A stretch of DNA of 43,323 nucleotides from Nostocales cyanobacterium Centralia_MAG_434 (GTDB taxonomy: Bacteria > Cyanobacteriota > Cyanobacteriia > Cyanobacteriales > Nostocaceae): contig JAJPJF010000117.1 in NCBI GenBank assembly GCA_021324415.1, positions 1 to 43,323 of the forward strand. The letters are read 5' to 3'. Numbering within the stretch: position 1 is the first letter of the stretch; each line of letters starts with the position of its first letter. This document shows positions 18,701 through 27,900 of the stretch, piece after piece. A model generated the notes under the pieces. That model was not told where the DNA came from, searched no databases, and saw only the letters and a list, made by a program, of their open reading frames with translations. Both the position numbers and the translations under genes were made by a program.

Positions 18701-20362
18701 TTAGCCGAAATTTGGGCTCAGGTTCTTAGCTTAGAGCAGGTCAGCATCCACGACAACTTCTTTGCACTTGGTGGAGATTCGATTCTCAGCCTTCAAATCA
18801 TTGCCAGAGCTAACCAAGCAGGTCTTCAGTTTACCCCCAAGCAGTTGTTTCAATATCAGACCATCGCCGAGTTAGCAGTGGTCGCCAGTGTCACTCAGGT
18901 TATGCTGACTGAGCAAAGCCCAATAACTGGTCCAGTTCCCCTCACTCCTATCCAGTGCTGGTTCTTTGAGCAAAGTCTGCCTGAACCACACCACTGGAAT
19001 CAAGCAGTCTTGTTGGAAGTGCGGCAAGCACTTGACCCTACACTGCTACAACAAGTCGTAAAGTACTTACTAGAACATCACGACGCACTCCGTCTACGTT
19101 TTGAGAGAGAAAGCGATCGCTGGCTACAAACCAGCACCAATGCCGACGATGCAGCACCTTTCTCGTGGGTGGACTTGTCAGCCTTCCCACTAGATCAGCA
19201 AAAATCTGCCCTTGAGAACTCTGCTGCCCAATTGCAAGCTAGTCTGGATCTTGCACAAGGTCCCCTCCTTCGAGTCGCTGTCTTTGATTTAGCAACGCAC
19301 CAACCAAGCCGTTTACTATTGATCATTCACCATTTAGCGATCGATGGTGTCTCCTGGCGAATTTTGCTAGAGGATCTCCAAACCGCTTACCAGCAGATTA
19401 GCCTTGGTGAAGCGATTCAGCTACCGCCCAAAACAACCTCTTTTAAGCAGTGGGCAGAGTTGCTACAGGAGTATGCCCACTCAGCACAACTCCAACAAGA
19501 GTGGGACTATTGGCTGGCTAAACCCCGTCAGCAGGTTCTCCGTCTGCCAGTTGACTTTCCTGAAGCAATCAATACAGTTGCCACAGCCTGCACTGTATCA
19601 GTCAGCCTTAATCAGGAACAGACCCAAGCCTTAATACAAGAAGTGCCTACAGCCTATCGAACTCAAATCAACGACGTGTTGCTAACAGCACTGATGCAGA
19701 CCTTTGAGCAGTGGACACAAGTTCCCTTCCTATTAGTAGACCTAGAAGGTCACGGACGAGAAGACTTTCTTCAGGGTGTAAACCTATCACGCACCGTGGG
19801 TTGGTTTACCACAATCTCTCCAATATACCTCAATTTAGAAGCGGTTTCTAGCCCAGGTGATGCATTGAAGACCATCAAAGAGCAGCTCCGTAAAATCCCA
19901 AATCAAGGTCTTGGATATGGTGTACTGCGCTACCTCAGTAGCAAGACCCAGGAAACAGCCGAGCAACTGCAAGCCATACCCCAGCCAGAAGTCAGCTTTA
20001 ACTACCTAGGACAATTTGACCAGGTTCTACCTAATTCATCTCTATTTAGATACGCTCTTGATCCCAGTGGCCCTACTTGCTATTTACAAGGAAGTCGCAC
20101 TCATTTGTTAGACATTACCGGGTTCATAGTTGGGGGTGAGCTACAGATGAATTGGGTCTACAGTGAAAAGATTCATCGCAGAATCACCGTTGAAGCACTT
20201 GCTCAAGGGTTTATCAAAAACTTGCAGGCGCTCATTGCCCACTGTCAGTCTCATGGTGCGGGAGGTTATACACCTTCAGACTTCTCGCTTGTTCAACTTA
20301 GTCAAGATGCACTTGATGAAGCACTAGGAAGAATTGAGTTTGAGGAGGATACCACAACATGA
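15749..20362 (+). CDS. NRPS module: C-A(Ile/Val)-T-E
   Basis: Complete elongation module of about 1537 residues. I chose the GTG at 15749 rather than a TTG at 15734 because the ancestral stop of the previous gene lies one base upstream and GGGAAG precedes it. The condensation domain has intact HHLLLDG and, following an E domain, should accept a D-configured donor. The A domain has the code DAFFLGVTFK, used for Ile or Val in cyanobacterial clusters. Carrier LGGDS is near residue 1011. The epimerization domain has HHLAIDGVSWRIL, so D-Ile (allo) or D-Val is expected. A TPSDF-type tail closes the protein, and its stop overlaps the next ATG (ATGA). Confidence 0.92.
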   Translation: MSLSSIEDFYPLSPMQQGILFHTLYAQKSRVYFNQTLCTLHGNLNIPMFIQAWQGVVDRHPILRTAFVWEGLKEPVQVVHRQATLPWKQEDWRGQSPQDQQNRLEDFLRAEQEQGFTLDKAPLMRMDLVHLAKDTYQFIWNHHHLLLDGWSGPLLLKEVTTFYAAFCQDQNPHLELSRPYRDYIIWLQQQDLSQAEVFWRQLLKGFTLPTPLGIDRTSNILGSQGESYEEQEIRLSASVTAALKSLGRQHQLTLNTLVQGAWALLLSHYGNQDDVVFGVTVSGRPPTLIGSESIVGLLINTLPVRVQVPPEAFLLPWLQKLQAQQAELRQYEYSPLRQIQDWSEVARGMPLFQSIVVFENYPAELSLQEGSGELKIRNVRSIETTNYPLTLVAGTHPEVWLKLSYDNNRFDIGVITRMLGHLQTLLEGMAAHPKQQLSNLPLLSLAEQHQLLVWNDTQADYPQDQGLHQLFEAQVERTPDAIAVVFGDQQLSYQELNIQANQLGRYLQKLGVGPEVCVGICTERSLEMIVGLLGILKAGGAYVPLDPSYPQDRRLLFMLEETQIPVLLTQQPLVERLPKTEAKMVCLDSDWEAIAREKQENLASEMTGDRLAYVIYTSGSTGKPKGVAVPHQAINRLVFNSNYLRFDPSDRVAQASNSSFDAATFEIWGSLLHGARLVGTDKEVILWPQQLAAHIREQQLSVLFLTTALFNQLASQVPNIFNSLRYLLFGGEAVDSRRVKEILESSPPQQLLHVYGPTESTTFSSWHLVQEIPQEATSLSIGRPISNTQIYILNRNLQLVPIGVTGELHIGGAGLARGYFNRPELTAGQFIPNPFSKELGARLYKSGDLARYLPNGELEYLGRIDQQVKVRGFRVEPGEIEAVLVQYPGVRETVVLFRETQAGDKRLIAYIVPSNEQRLVTAELRDFLKQQLPEYMMPVAFVLLEKLPLTPNGKVDRHSLPAPDTARSELDEAFTDPRTQKEKVLAEIWAQVLSLEQVSIHDNFFALGGDSILSLQIIARANQAGLQFTPKQLFQYQTIAELAVVASVTQVMLTEQSPITGPVPLTPIQCWFFEQSLPEPHHWNQAVLLEVRQALDPTLLQQVVKYLLEHHDALRLRFERESDRWLQTSTNADDAAPFSWVDLSAFPLDQQKSALENSAAQLQASLDLAQGPLLRVAVFDLATHQPSRLLLIIHHLAIDGVSWRILLEDLQTAYQQISLGEAIQLPPKTTSFKQWAELLQEYAHSAQLQQEWDYWLAKPRQQVLRLPVDFPEAINTVATACTVSVSLNQEQTQALIQEVPTAYRTQINDVLLTALMQTFEQWTQVPFLLVDLEGHGREDFLQGVNLSRTVGWFTTISPIYLNLEAVSSPGDALKTIKEQLRKIPNQGLGYGVLRYLSSKTQETAEQLQAIPQPEVSFNYLGQFDQVLPNSSLFRYALDPSGPTCYLQGSRTHLLDITGFIVGGELQMNWVYSEKIHRRITVEALAQGFIKNLQALIAHCQSHGAGGYTPSDFSLVQLSQDALDEALGRIEFEEDTTT

Positions 20363-23300
20363 GTTCAAAAAACATTGAAGATGTCTATCCCTTATCTCCC
20401 ATGCAGGAGGGAATGCTGTTTCACAGCCTCCATGCACCAACATCTGGAGTTTATGTCGAACAAATGCTCTGGGAGATTCATGGGGACTTAAAATTTTCAG
20501 CACTTGAACAAGCCTGTCAGCAAGTCGTAGAACGACATCCCATTTTACGAACCGCTTTTGTCTGGGAAAATCTAGAACATCCCCTCCAAGCAGTAGGTCG
20601 GCGGGTTAGGCTGCCACTAGAACGACAAGATTGGCGAAAAGTGCCTTTAGTCGATCAACAACAGCAGTTGGAGGCTTTCCTTGAGGTAGACCGTAAGCGG
20701 GGGTTCAACCTCTCCAAGGCGCCGCTGATGCACTTGACCCTGATTCAACAAAACGAGAGAGTTTACCAATTTATCTGGAGCTATCACCACCTACTTCTAG
20801 ACGGTTGGTCTCTGTCCTTGATCTTAAAGGAAGTCATTACCTTTTATGAATCATTCCAGCAAGGTCAGGACTGCTATCTCCAACGTCCCCGCCCCTATCG
20901 GGATTATATTGCTTGGTTACAGCAACAAGACTACTCTCAAGCTGAAGCATTTTGGCGACGGGAACTTAAAGGGATCACATCACCAACTTGTTTTAGAGTA
21001 AACCAGACGTCCAACAGCAAAGTCAGGCAAGCAACAGAATATGGTGAGGAACACCTCAATCTACCAGTTGCTTTAACAGTAGCCTTGCGATCGCTGACCC
21101 AGCAGTATCAACTGACACTGAACACCTTAGTCCAGGGAGCTTGGGTTCTACTACTGAGCTACTATAGTGGCGAGGACGATGTGGTCTTTGGCGTGACTTC
21201 CTCCGGTCGTCCAGCAGCTTTGCCGGGAGTGGAATCTATGGTAGGGCTATTTATCAACACTTTACCAGTACGGGTAAAGGTGGCTTTTGAAGAGTCTATT
21301 TTACCTTGGCTCAAGAACTTCCAAACCCAGCAGCTAGAACTGCGTCAGTACGAGTACACACCACTGGTTAAGATCCAAGAGTGGAGTGACTTGCCCCGAG
21401 GTGTACCTTTATTCGAGAATATCGTTGTTTTTGAGAACTATCCAATAGAACCCTCCTTACAAAAGGGAAGCAGCAGCCTGTTCGTCAATTATATTCGTTC
21501 AATTGAGCAGACAAACTATCCTCTTAGCCTAATTGTGGTACCAGGCTCAGAATTATATTTAAAAATTTTATATGATCGCCACCACTTTGATACCGCCAGC
21601 ATTAACCGCATGCTGGGTCATTTGAAAACCTTGCTTGAAGGTATTGCCCATCATCCAGAACAGCGACTAAAAGACTTGCCCCTCTTGACGCCAGCCGAGG
21701 AACACCAACTGCTGACGACCTGGAATAACACTCAAACTAATCTTCAACACAGGTGCATCCACGAATTATTTGAAACTCAAGTGGATCAATCTCCTGACGC
21801 TGTGGCAGTAGTTTATCAGAATGAGTCTTTAAGCTACCAAGAACTGAACCACAGAGCGGATCAGTTGGCGTATCACTTGCGCAAACTAGGAATAAGACCG
21901 GAGGTTCGTGTCGGTCTGTGCCTCAATCGCTCTATTGAGATGCTAGTCGGGCTATTAGCTATTCTCAAAGCTGGTGGTGCGTACGTGCCGCTAGACCCAG
22001 TCTATCCTAAAGAACGTCTGGCTTTCATTTTGGCTGATGCTCAAGTGCCAGTCATACTCACCCAACAAGCACTAGTGGAAGAACTGCCCGAAACTGGAGC
22101 ACAGGTGGTGTGTCTAGACATAAACGAGGAGGGGATAGATTGGGACAGCCAGCACACCTCCATAAGTCACGTCACAGCTGAGAACCTAGCCTACGTGATC
22201 TACACTTCCGGCTCAACAGGTACACCCAAAGGCGTCGCACTCAATCACTGTGCCCTGAATAACTTGATTTCCTGGCAACTTCAAAACTCAAATGCTCCTG
22301 GGGCGAGAACCTTGCAATTTACTTCTTTAAGCTTTGATGTCTCCTTCCAAGAAATTTTTTCGACTTGGTGTTCTGGGGGAACATTAATTTTAATCTCAGA
22401 AGAATTGCGACAAGAACCAACCGCTTTGTTATCTTTGCTTATAGATCAGGCAGTCGAAAGACTATTTCTTCCCTTTATTGCCCTACAGCAACTCGCCGAG
22501 GCTGCTAATTCTCAAGGATTGATTCTCCACCATCTTCGGGAGATTGTCACGGCAGGTGAAGCGTTGCAGATTACTCAGCAGATTGCTTGCTGGTTAGAAA
22601 CACTAAAAAATTGTACATTGTCCAACCACTATGGGCCTTCCGAGAGCCATGTTGTAACCGCTTTTACTCTCAATGGTTCAAAGAAGAGTTGGCCAGCACT
22701 TCCACCCATTGGTCATCCCATCACCAATGCCGAAATCTATTTGCTAAACACCTATTTGAATCCTGTACCAATTGGGGTGCCTGGTGAAGTGTACATTGGT
22801 GGAATCAGTCTAGCCCGAGGCTATTTAAATCAGCCAGAATTGACTGCCGAAACATTCATTCCAAATCCCTACAGCAAAAATCCAGGTGCGCGCCTTTATA
22901 AGACCGGAGACTTAGCCAGCTATCAGCCTGATGGAAATATCCAGTTCCTTGGGCGCATCGACGACCAAGTCAAGATTCGCGGTTTTCGTATTGAACTCGG
23001 AGAGATTGAAACAGCCCTAAGTCAACATCCCAAAGTTCAGGAAGCTGTTGTCAAGGCTTGGGAAGACAAACCGGGGAAAAAGCACCTCGTCGCTTATATT
23101 GTCCCAAACCAGGAATCAATTCCCACCCTGCGGGAACTACGTAGCTTTCTCAAAGAAAAGCTTCCTGAATATATGGTGCCGTCAGCTTTTATGATCCTAG
23201 ATGCACTACCACTAACACCCAGTGGGAAGGTAAATCGTCGGGCGCTTCCTGCGCTTGATAAAACTAGACCTGAATTAGAAAGTTCCTTTGTTGCGCCTCA

Positions 23301-24981
23301 AACGCCATCTGAGGAGATACTAGCAAGAATCTGGGCTGAAGTTCTTGGACTTGAGCGGGTCGGCATCTACGATAACTTTTTTGAGTTGGGTGGGGATTCT
23401 ATTCTCAGTATTCAGATTGTTGCTAGAGCCAATCGGGAAGGTTTACGGTTTACTACTAAGCAGTTATTTGAGTACCCAGTCCTCGCCGATTTAGCAACGC
23501 TGACCAGCACAACCCAAAGTTTCCCCGCCACACAAGCTACAGTCATTGGTTCGATACCTCTTAGCCCAATCCAGCAGTGGTTTTTTGAACTCGATCCTTT
23601 AGAACCCCACCACTGGAACATGGCAGTTCTCCTGGAAGTGCCTCAAGACTTAAGCCTTGCAATGCTAGCTCAGATTGTGCAGCAACTGCTCATCCACCAC
23701 GATGCACTCCGACTCCGATTTGTTCGTGACGCCTCGGGTTGGTATCAGTATAATGCCGAACCTGACTCATCTGTGCCTTTGTTACAGGTAGATTTATCAA
23801 CACTGCCAGAGAGACAGCAAAAAAGCACTCTTGAGGCGATCGCATCAGAGTTACAAGCCAGTTTAAACCTGTCACATGGACCCCTGCTACAAGTTGCACT
23901 TTTCTCCTTAGGTGCAGACAAGCCCCCTCGTCTACTTATAGCTATCCATCATTTAGCAGTCGATGGTTTCTCATGGCGCATCCTTCTTGAAGACTTACAG
24001 ACAGCTTACCAGCAGATCAACCGTGGTGAAGCAGTTCATCTACCCCCAAAAACAACCTCATTCAAACAGTGGGTTGAACAACTAACAGAGTACACTCAAT
24101 CCCCAGCCCTTCAGCAAGAACTTACCCATTGGTTGACTAAGCCTGAGATCCAAATTTTTCGTCTACCATTAGACTACCCTGAAGGTACAAATACAGCAGG
24201 TTCAACCCGTACTGTGCCTGCACTGCTGAGTGTTGAGGAGACACAAGCTCTCCTCCTGCAGGTTCCAAAGGCATATAACACACAGATAAATGATGTGCTG
24301 TTGACAGCCCTTGTGCTTGCTTTCGAGCGTTGGACAGGATCACGCACACTGGTTGTCAACCTTGAGGGTCATGGACGGGAAGAAATATTAGAATCGGTGG
24401 ATTTGTCGCGTACAGTGGGTTGGTTCACTTCCGTCTTCCCGATTTTGTTGGATCTTCAAGGTGTGTATACACTGGCTGAGGCGTTAAAGACAGTCAAAGA
24501 GCAGCTCCGTCGTATCCCCAAACGAGGTATTGGCTATGGTCTACTACGTTACCTTTCTCAAGACTCAGAGATCAAGTCGAAACTTCGGGATCTTCCTCAA
24601 GCTGAAGTAACGTTCAATTACCTGGGGCAGTTTGATCAGACCCTCGCAAAATCCTCTGGGTTTAAAATGGCAAGAGAGTCTTCTGGAATATCAGCAAGTC
24701 CGAAAGGAATGAGATTTACCCGACTTTATGTAGGAGGGATGATACTACACAGCAGGCTACACATGGATTTTAACTATAGTGAAAACCTTCACCAAAAGTC
24801 CAGTATTGAGGCTTTTGCCCAGATTTTCCTAGAATCATTACAGTCACTCATTGCTCATTGCCAATCTCCTGAAGCAAGAGGTCGCACACCTTCTGATTTT
24901 CCAAAAGCAAAGCTGAGTCAGAAAAACCTCGATAAGTTCATTGCCAAAATTAACCAAGCTGATGACAGGAGGGTCCAATGA
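20359..24981 (+). CDS. NRPS module: C-A(Pro-like)-T-E
   Basis: 1540 residues. The C domain has HHLLLDG. The A domain belongs to the FDVSFQEIF type with code DVQLVAHVVK, one residue from the proline code DVQLIAHVVK of gramicidin and tyrocidine synthetases. Carrier LGGDS has Ser about 1014. The epimerization domain looks intact (HHLAVDGFSWRIL), although D-proline is an uncommon NRPS product; the substrate may be another cyclic or unusual residue. The C-terminal tail (TPSDFPKAKLSQ) is present. The gene overlaps its neighbours by ATGA on both sides, so translation is probably coupled. Confidence 0.9.
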   Translation: MSSKNIEDVYPLSPMQEGMLFHSLHAPTSGVYVEQMLWEIHGDLKFSALEQACQQVVERHPILRTAFVWENLEHPLQAVGRRVRLPLERQDWRKVPLVDQQQQLEAFLEVDRKRGFNLSKAPLMHLTLIQQNERVYQFIWSYHHLLLDGWSLSLILKEVITFYESFQQGQDCYLQRPRPYRDYIAWLQQQDYSQAEAFWRRELKGITSPTCFRVNQTSNSKVRQATEYGEEHLNLPVALTVALRSLTQQYQLTLNTLVQGAWVLLLSYYSGEDDVVFGVTSSGRPAALPGVESMVGLFINTLPVRVKVAFEESILPWLKNFQTQQLELRQYEYTPLVKIQEWSDLPRGVPLFENIVVFENYPIEPSLQKGSSSLFVNYIRSIEQTNYPLSLIVVPGSELYLKILYDRHHFDTASINRMLGHLKTLLEGIAHHPEQRLKDLPLLTPAEEHQLLTTWNNTQTNLQHRCIHELFETQVDQSPDAVAVVYQNESLSYQELNHRADQLAYHLRKLGIRPEVRVGLCLNRSIEMLVGLLAILKAGGAYVPLDPVYPKERLAFILADAQVPVILTQQALVEELPETGAQVVCLDINEEGIDWDSQHTSISHVTAENLAYVIYTSGSTGTPKGVALNHCALNNLISWQLQNSNAPGARTLQFTSLSFDVSFQEIFSTWCSGGTLILISEELRQEPTALLSLLIDQAVERLFLPFIALQQLAEAANSQGLILHHLREIVTAGEALQITQQIACWLETLKNCTLSNHYGPSESHVVTAFTLNGSKKSWPALPPIGHPITNAEIYLLNTYLNPVPIGVPGEVYIGGISLARGYLNQPELTAETFIPNPYSKNPGARLYKTGDLASYQPDGNIQFLGRIDDQVKIRGFRIELGEIETALSQHPKVQEAVVKAWEDKPGKKHLVAYIVPNQESIPTLRELRSFLKEKLPEYMVPSAFMILDALPLTPSGKVNRRALPALDKTRPELESSFVAPQTPSEEILARIWAEVLGLERVGIYDNFFELGGDSILSIQIVARANREGLRFTTKQLFEYPVLADLATLTSTTQSFPATQATVIGSIPLSPIQQWFFELDPLEPHHWNMAVLLEVPQDLSLAMLAQIVQQLLIHHDALRLRFVRDASGWYQYNAEPDSSVPLLQVDLSTLPERQQKSTLEAIASELQASLNLSHGPLLQVALFSLGADKPPRLLIAIHHLAVDGFSWRILLEDLQTAYQQINRGEAVHLPPKTTSFKQWVEQLTEYTQSPALQQELTHWLTKPEIQIFRLPLDYPEGTNTAGSTRTVPALLSVEETQALLLQVPKAYNTQINDVLLTALVLAFERWTGSRTLVVNLEGHGREEILESVDLSRTVGWFTSVFPILLDLQGVYTLAEALKTVKEQLRRIPKRGIGYGLLRYLSQDSEIKSKLRDLPQAEVTFNYLGQFDQTLAKSSGFKMARESSGISASPKGMRFTRLYVGGMILHSRLHMDFNYSENLHQKSSIEAFAQIFLESLQSLIAHCQSPEARGRTPSDFPKAKLSQKNLDKFIAKINQADDRRVQ

Positions 24982-27900
24982 GAGTGGAAAACCTTGAAGA
25001 CTTATATGAACTCTCACCGATGCAGGAGGGCATTCTCTTCCACTGTTTACACTCTCCTGATTCTGGGGTATATTTTATCCAAAATAGGTTTTTACTGTCT
25101 AGCAAGCTAAATGTAAAAGCTTTAAAGCAAGCTTGGCAAAGGGTTATCGATAGCCATTCAATTTTACGAACCTCTTTTCACTGGCAGGAACTTGATAAAC
25201 CACTTCAAGCGGTACATCGCCAAGCAGAACTGCCGCTAGAGCAGTATGACTGGCGTTATCTGCATTCACAAGAGCAAAAAGTCGAGCTAGACAAATTTCT
25301 TCAGGCAGATCGAAAACGCAATTTTGACCTTTCTAAAGCCCCATTGATGCGTTTGACCCTGATCCAGCTAGCCGACGATGTCTATCAATTTGTCTGGAGC
25401 AATCACCATTTGATCCTAGATGGCTGGTCTATGAGATCGGTGCTTCAAGAAGTTTCTCATGTCTATGAGGCGCTGGATCAAGGTCAATATCTGCCTGTAC
25501 TGCGCCACTGTTTCTATGGGGACTATATTGAATGGCTGCAACAGCAGGATCTTTCCCAAGCTGAGGTCTTCTGGCGAAAAGTGCTCAGTGGTTTCCTTGC
25601 ACCAACCTCCTTGGGGGTAGACCAATCCTCTGGTCGTCTAGCAAAACCCAGTGAAGACTTTGCTGAGCAGGATCTCAGATTGTCAGTGGCTGCGACGGTA
25701 GCACTAAACACCCTAGCTCGGAAGAATTTACTAACACTAAACACCCTGGTACAAGGAGCCTGGTCTCTACTTCTGAGCCGTTATAGTGCTGAAGAGGATG
25801 TGGTTTTTGGAGCCACTGTTTCCAGTCGTCCCTCAACTTTAGCAGACGTTGAGTCTATGGTAGGGCTGTTTATCAACACCCTACCAGTGCGGGTGTATGT
25901 TGATCCTGAGAAGTTCCTCTTACCTTGGTTGAAGCAGCTACAGTCCCAGCAAATTGAGCAGCGCCAGTATGAGTACAGCTCACTGATGCAGATTCAAGGG
26001 TGGAGCGATGTGCCTAAGGGTCTGCCTCTATTTGAGAGTATCATTATCTTTGAAAACTACCCAGTGAATACCTCGCTCAAGAAACTGGGCGAAAGTCTCA
26101 AAATTGATCAATCCCGTGTTTGGCATCAGACCAACTATCCCTTCAGCTTACTCGTTGTACCGGGATCAGAATTGTCGCTGCAAATGCTCTATGATTGCCG
26201 CCGCTTCGATGCTGCTACAATCACCCGAATGCTGGGGCATCTAAAAACCTTGCTCAGTAAAATTGCTGAGAATGCAGAACAACAGCTAAAAAACCTGTCT
26301 CTGTTGACACCAACTGAGCAGCACCAACTGCTGGTAGAGTGGAACAACACCCAGATAGATTATCCCCAATCCCAGTGTATTCATAAGTTATTTGAAGCCC
26401 AAGTGGAACGGACACCGGATGCTGTGGCTGTGGTGTTTGAAAATGTAGAGACATTGCCTGTGATATCTTTAAATATCACCTACCGAGAGTTAAACTGCCG
26501 AGCCAATCAACTGGCGCATCACCTGCGTTCTCTGGGTGTGAAATCAGATGTACTCGTTGGCATCTGTATGGAACGTTCCTTAGAGATGGTAGTGGGATTA
26601 CTGGGTATTCTCAAAGCTGGTGGGGCATATGTGCCACTCGACCCAGCTTACCCCCAACAGCGATTAGACTTCATGCTGGAAGATGCTAATGTTACTGTAT
26701 TGTTGACTCAACAGCGGCTAAAGGGGTTGCTCACTCATAGGGCGAAGACGGTCTTTTTAGATACCGACTGGGATGCGATCGCCCAACACAGTCAAGACAA
26801 CCTGAAGAGCGGGGTAACAGACGAGAATCTAGCCTATGTGATTTACACCTCGGGATCAACTGGTAAGCCAAAAGGAGCAATGAACACCCACCGGGGGATT
26901 GGTAATCGCTTACTCTGGATGCAGGACACCTACCAATTAACAGCAGCAGATCGTGTTCTCCAAAAGACTCCCTTTAGCTTTGACGTATCGGTTTGGGAGT
27001 TCTTCTGGCCATTGTTGAATGGCGCGAGTTTGGTTATAGCCCGACCAGGGGGGCATCAAGATAGTGCTTACTTAGTCAAGCTAATTGCACAACATCAAGT
27101 CACCACGCTTCATTTTGTGCCCTCGATGCTCCAAGTTTTTCTTTTAGAGCAAGGTCTTGAGACTTGCAGTTGTGTCCGGCAGGTCATGTGCAGTGGGGAG
27201 GCATTGTCTTTTGAACTTCAACAGCGTTTTCAAGCTCATCTAGCTGCCCAATTGCACAATCTTTATGGACCAACGGAAGCTGCCATTGATGTAACCTTCT
27301 GGGCATGTAGTCAAAGCAATCAGCAAACAGTTCCCATCGGCACCCCCATTGCCAACACCCAAATTTATCTGCTGGATTCCCAGCTTATGCCTGTGCCCAT
27401 TGGTGTGCGTGGCCAATTATACATTGGTGGTACTCCTCTAGCTCGGGGCTACCTCAACCGCCCTGACCTCACTGCCCTTGCATTCATTCCCAACCACTTT
27501 AGCTCAGATCCAGGTACACGCCTCTATAAAACTGGAGACTTAGCCCGCTATCTCCCAGATGGGAGTATTGAGTACATTGGTCGCACCGACCACCAGGTAA
27601 AGATTCGTGGCTTTCGCATCGAACTCGGAGAAATCGAGGCTGTAGTGAGCCAACACCCAAATGTGCTACAGGCTGTAGTCATCGACCGAGAAGATATTAC
27701 GGGTGATCAGCGCTTAGTTGCCTACCTTGTCCCAAATCAGGAGCCAACACCCACAATCAATGATCTGCGTTATTTCTTGAAACAGCAGTTGCCTGAATAT
27801 ATGATACCATCTGCGTTTGTGATGCTAGAAACCCTACCACTAACATCTAATGGCAAAATAGACCGTCGGGCGCTGCCAGAACCTATTATAGACAGATCTG

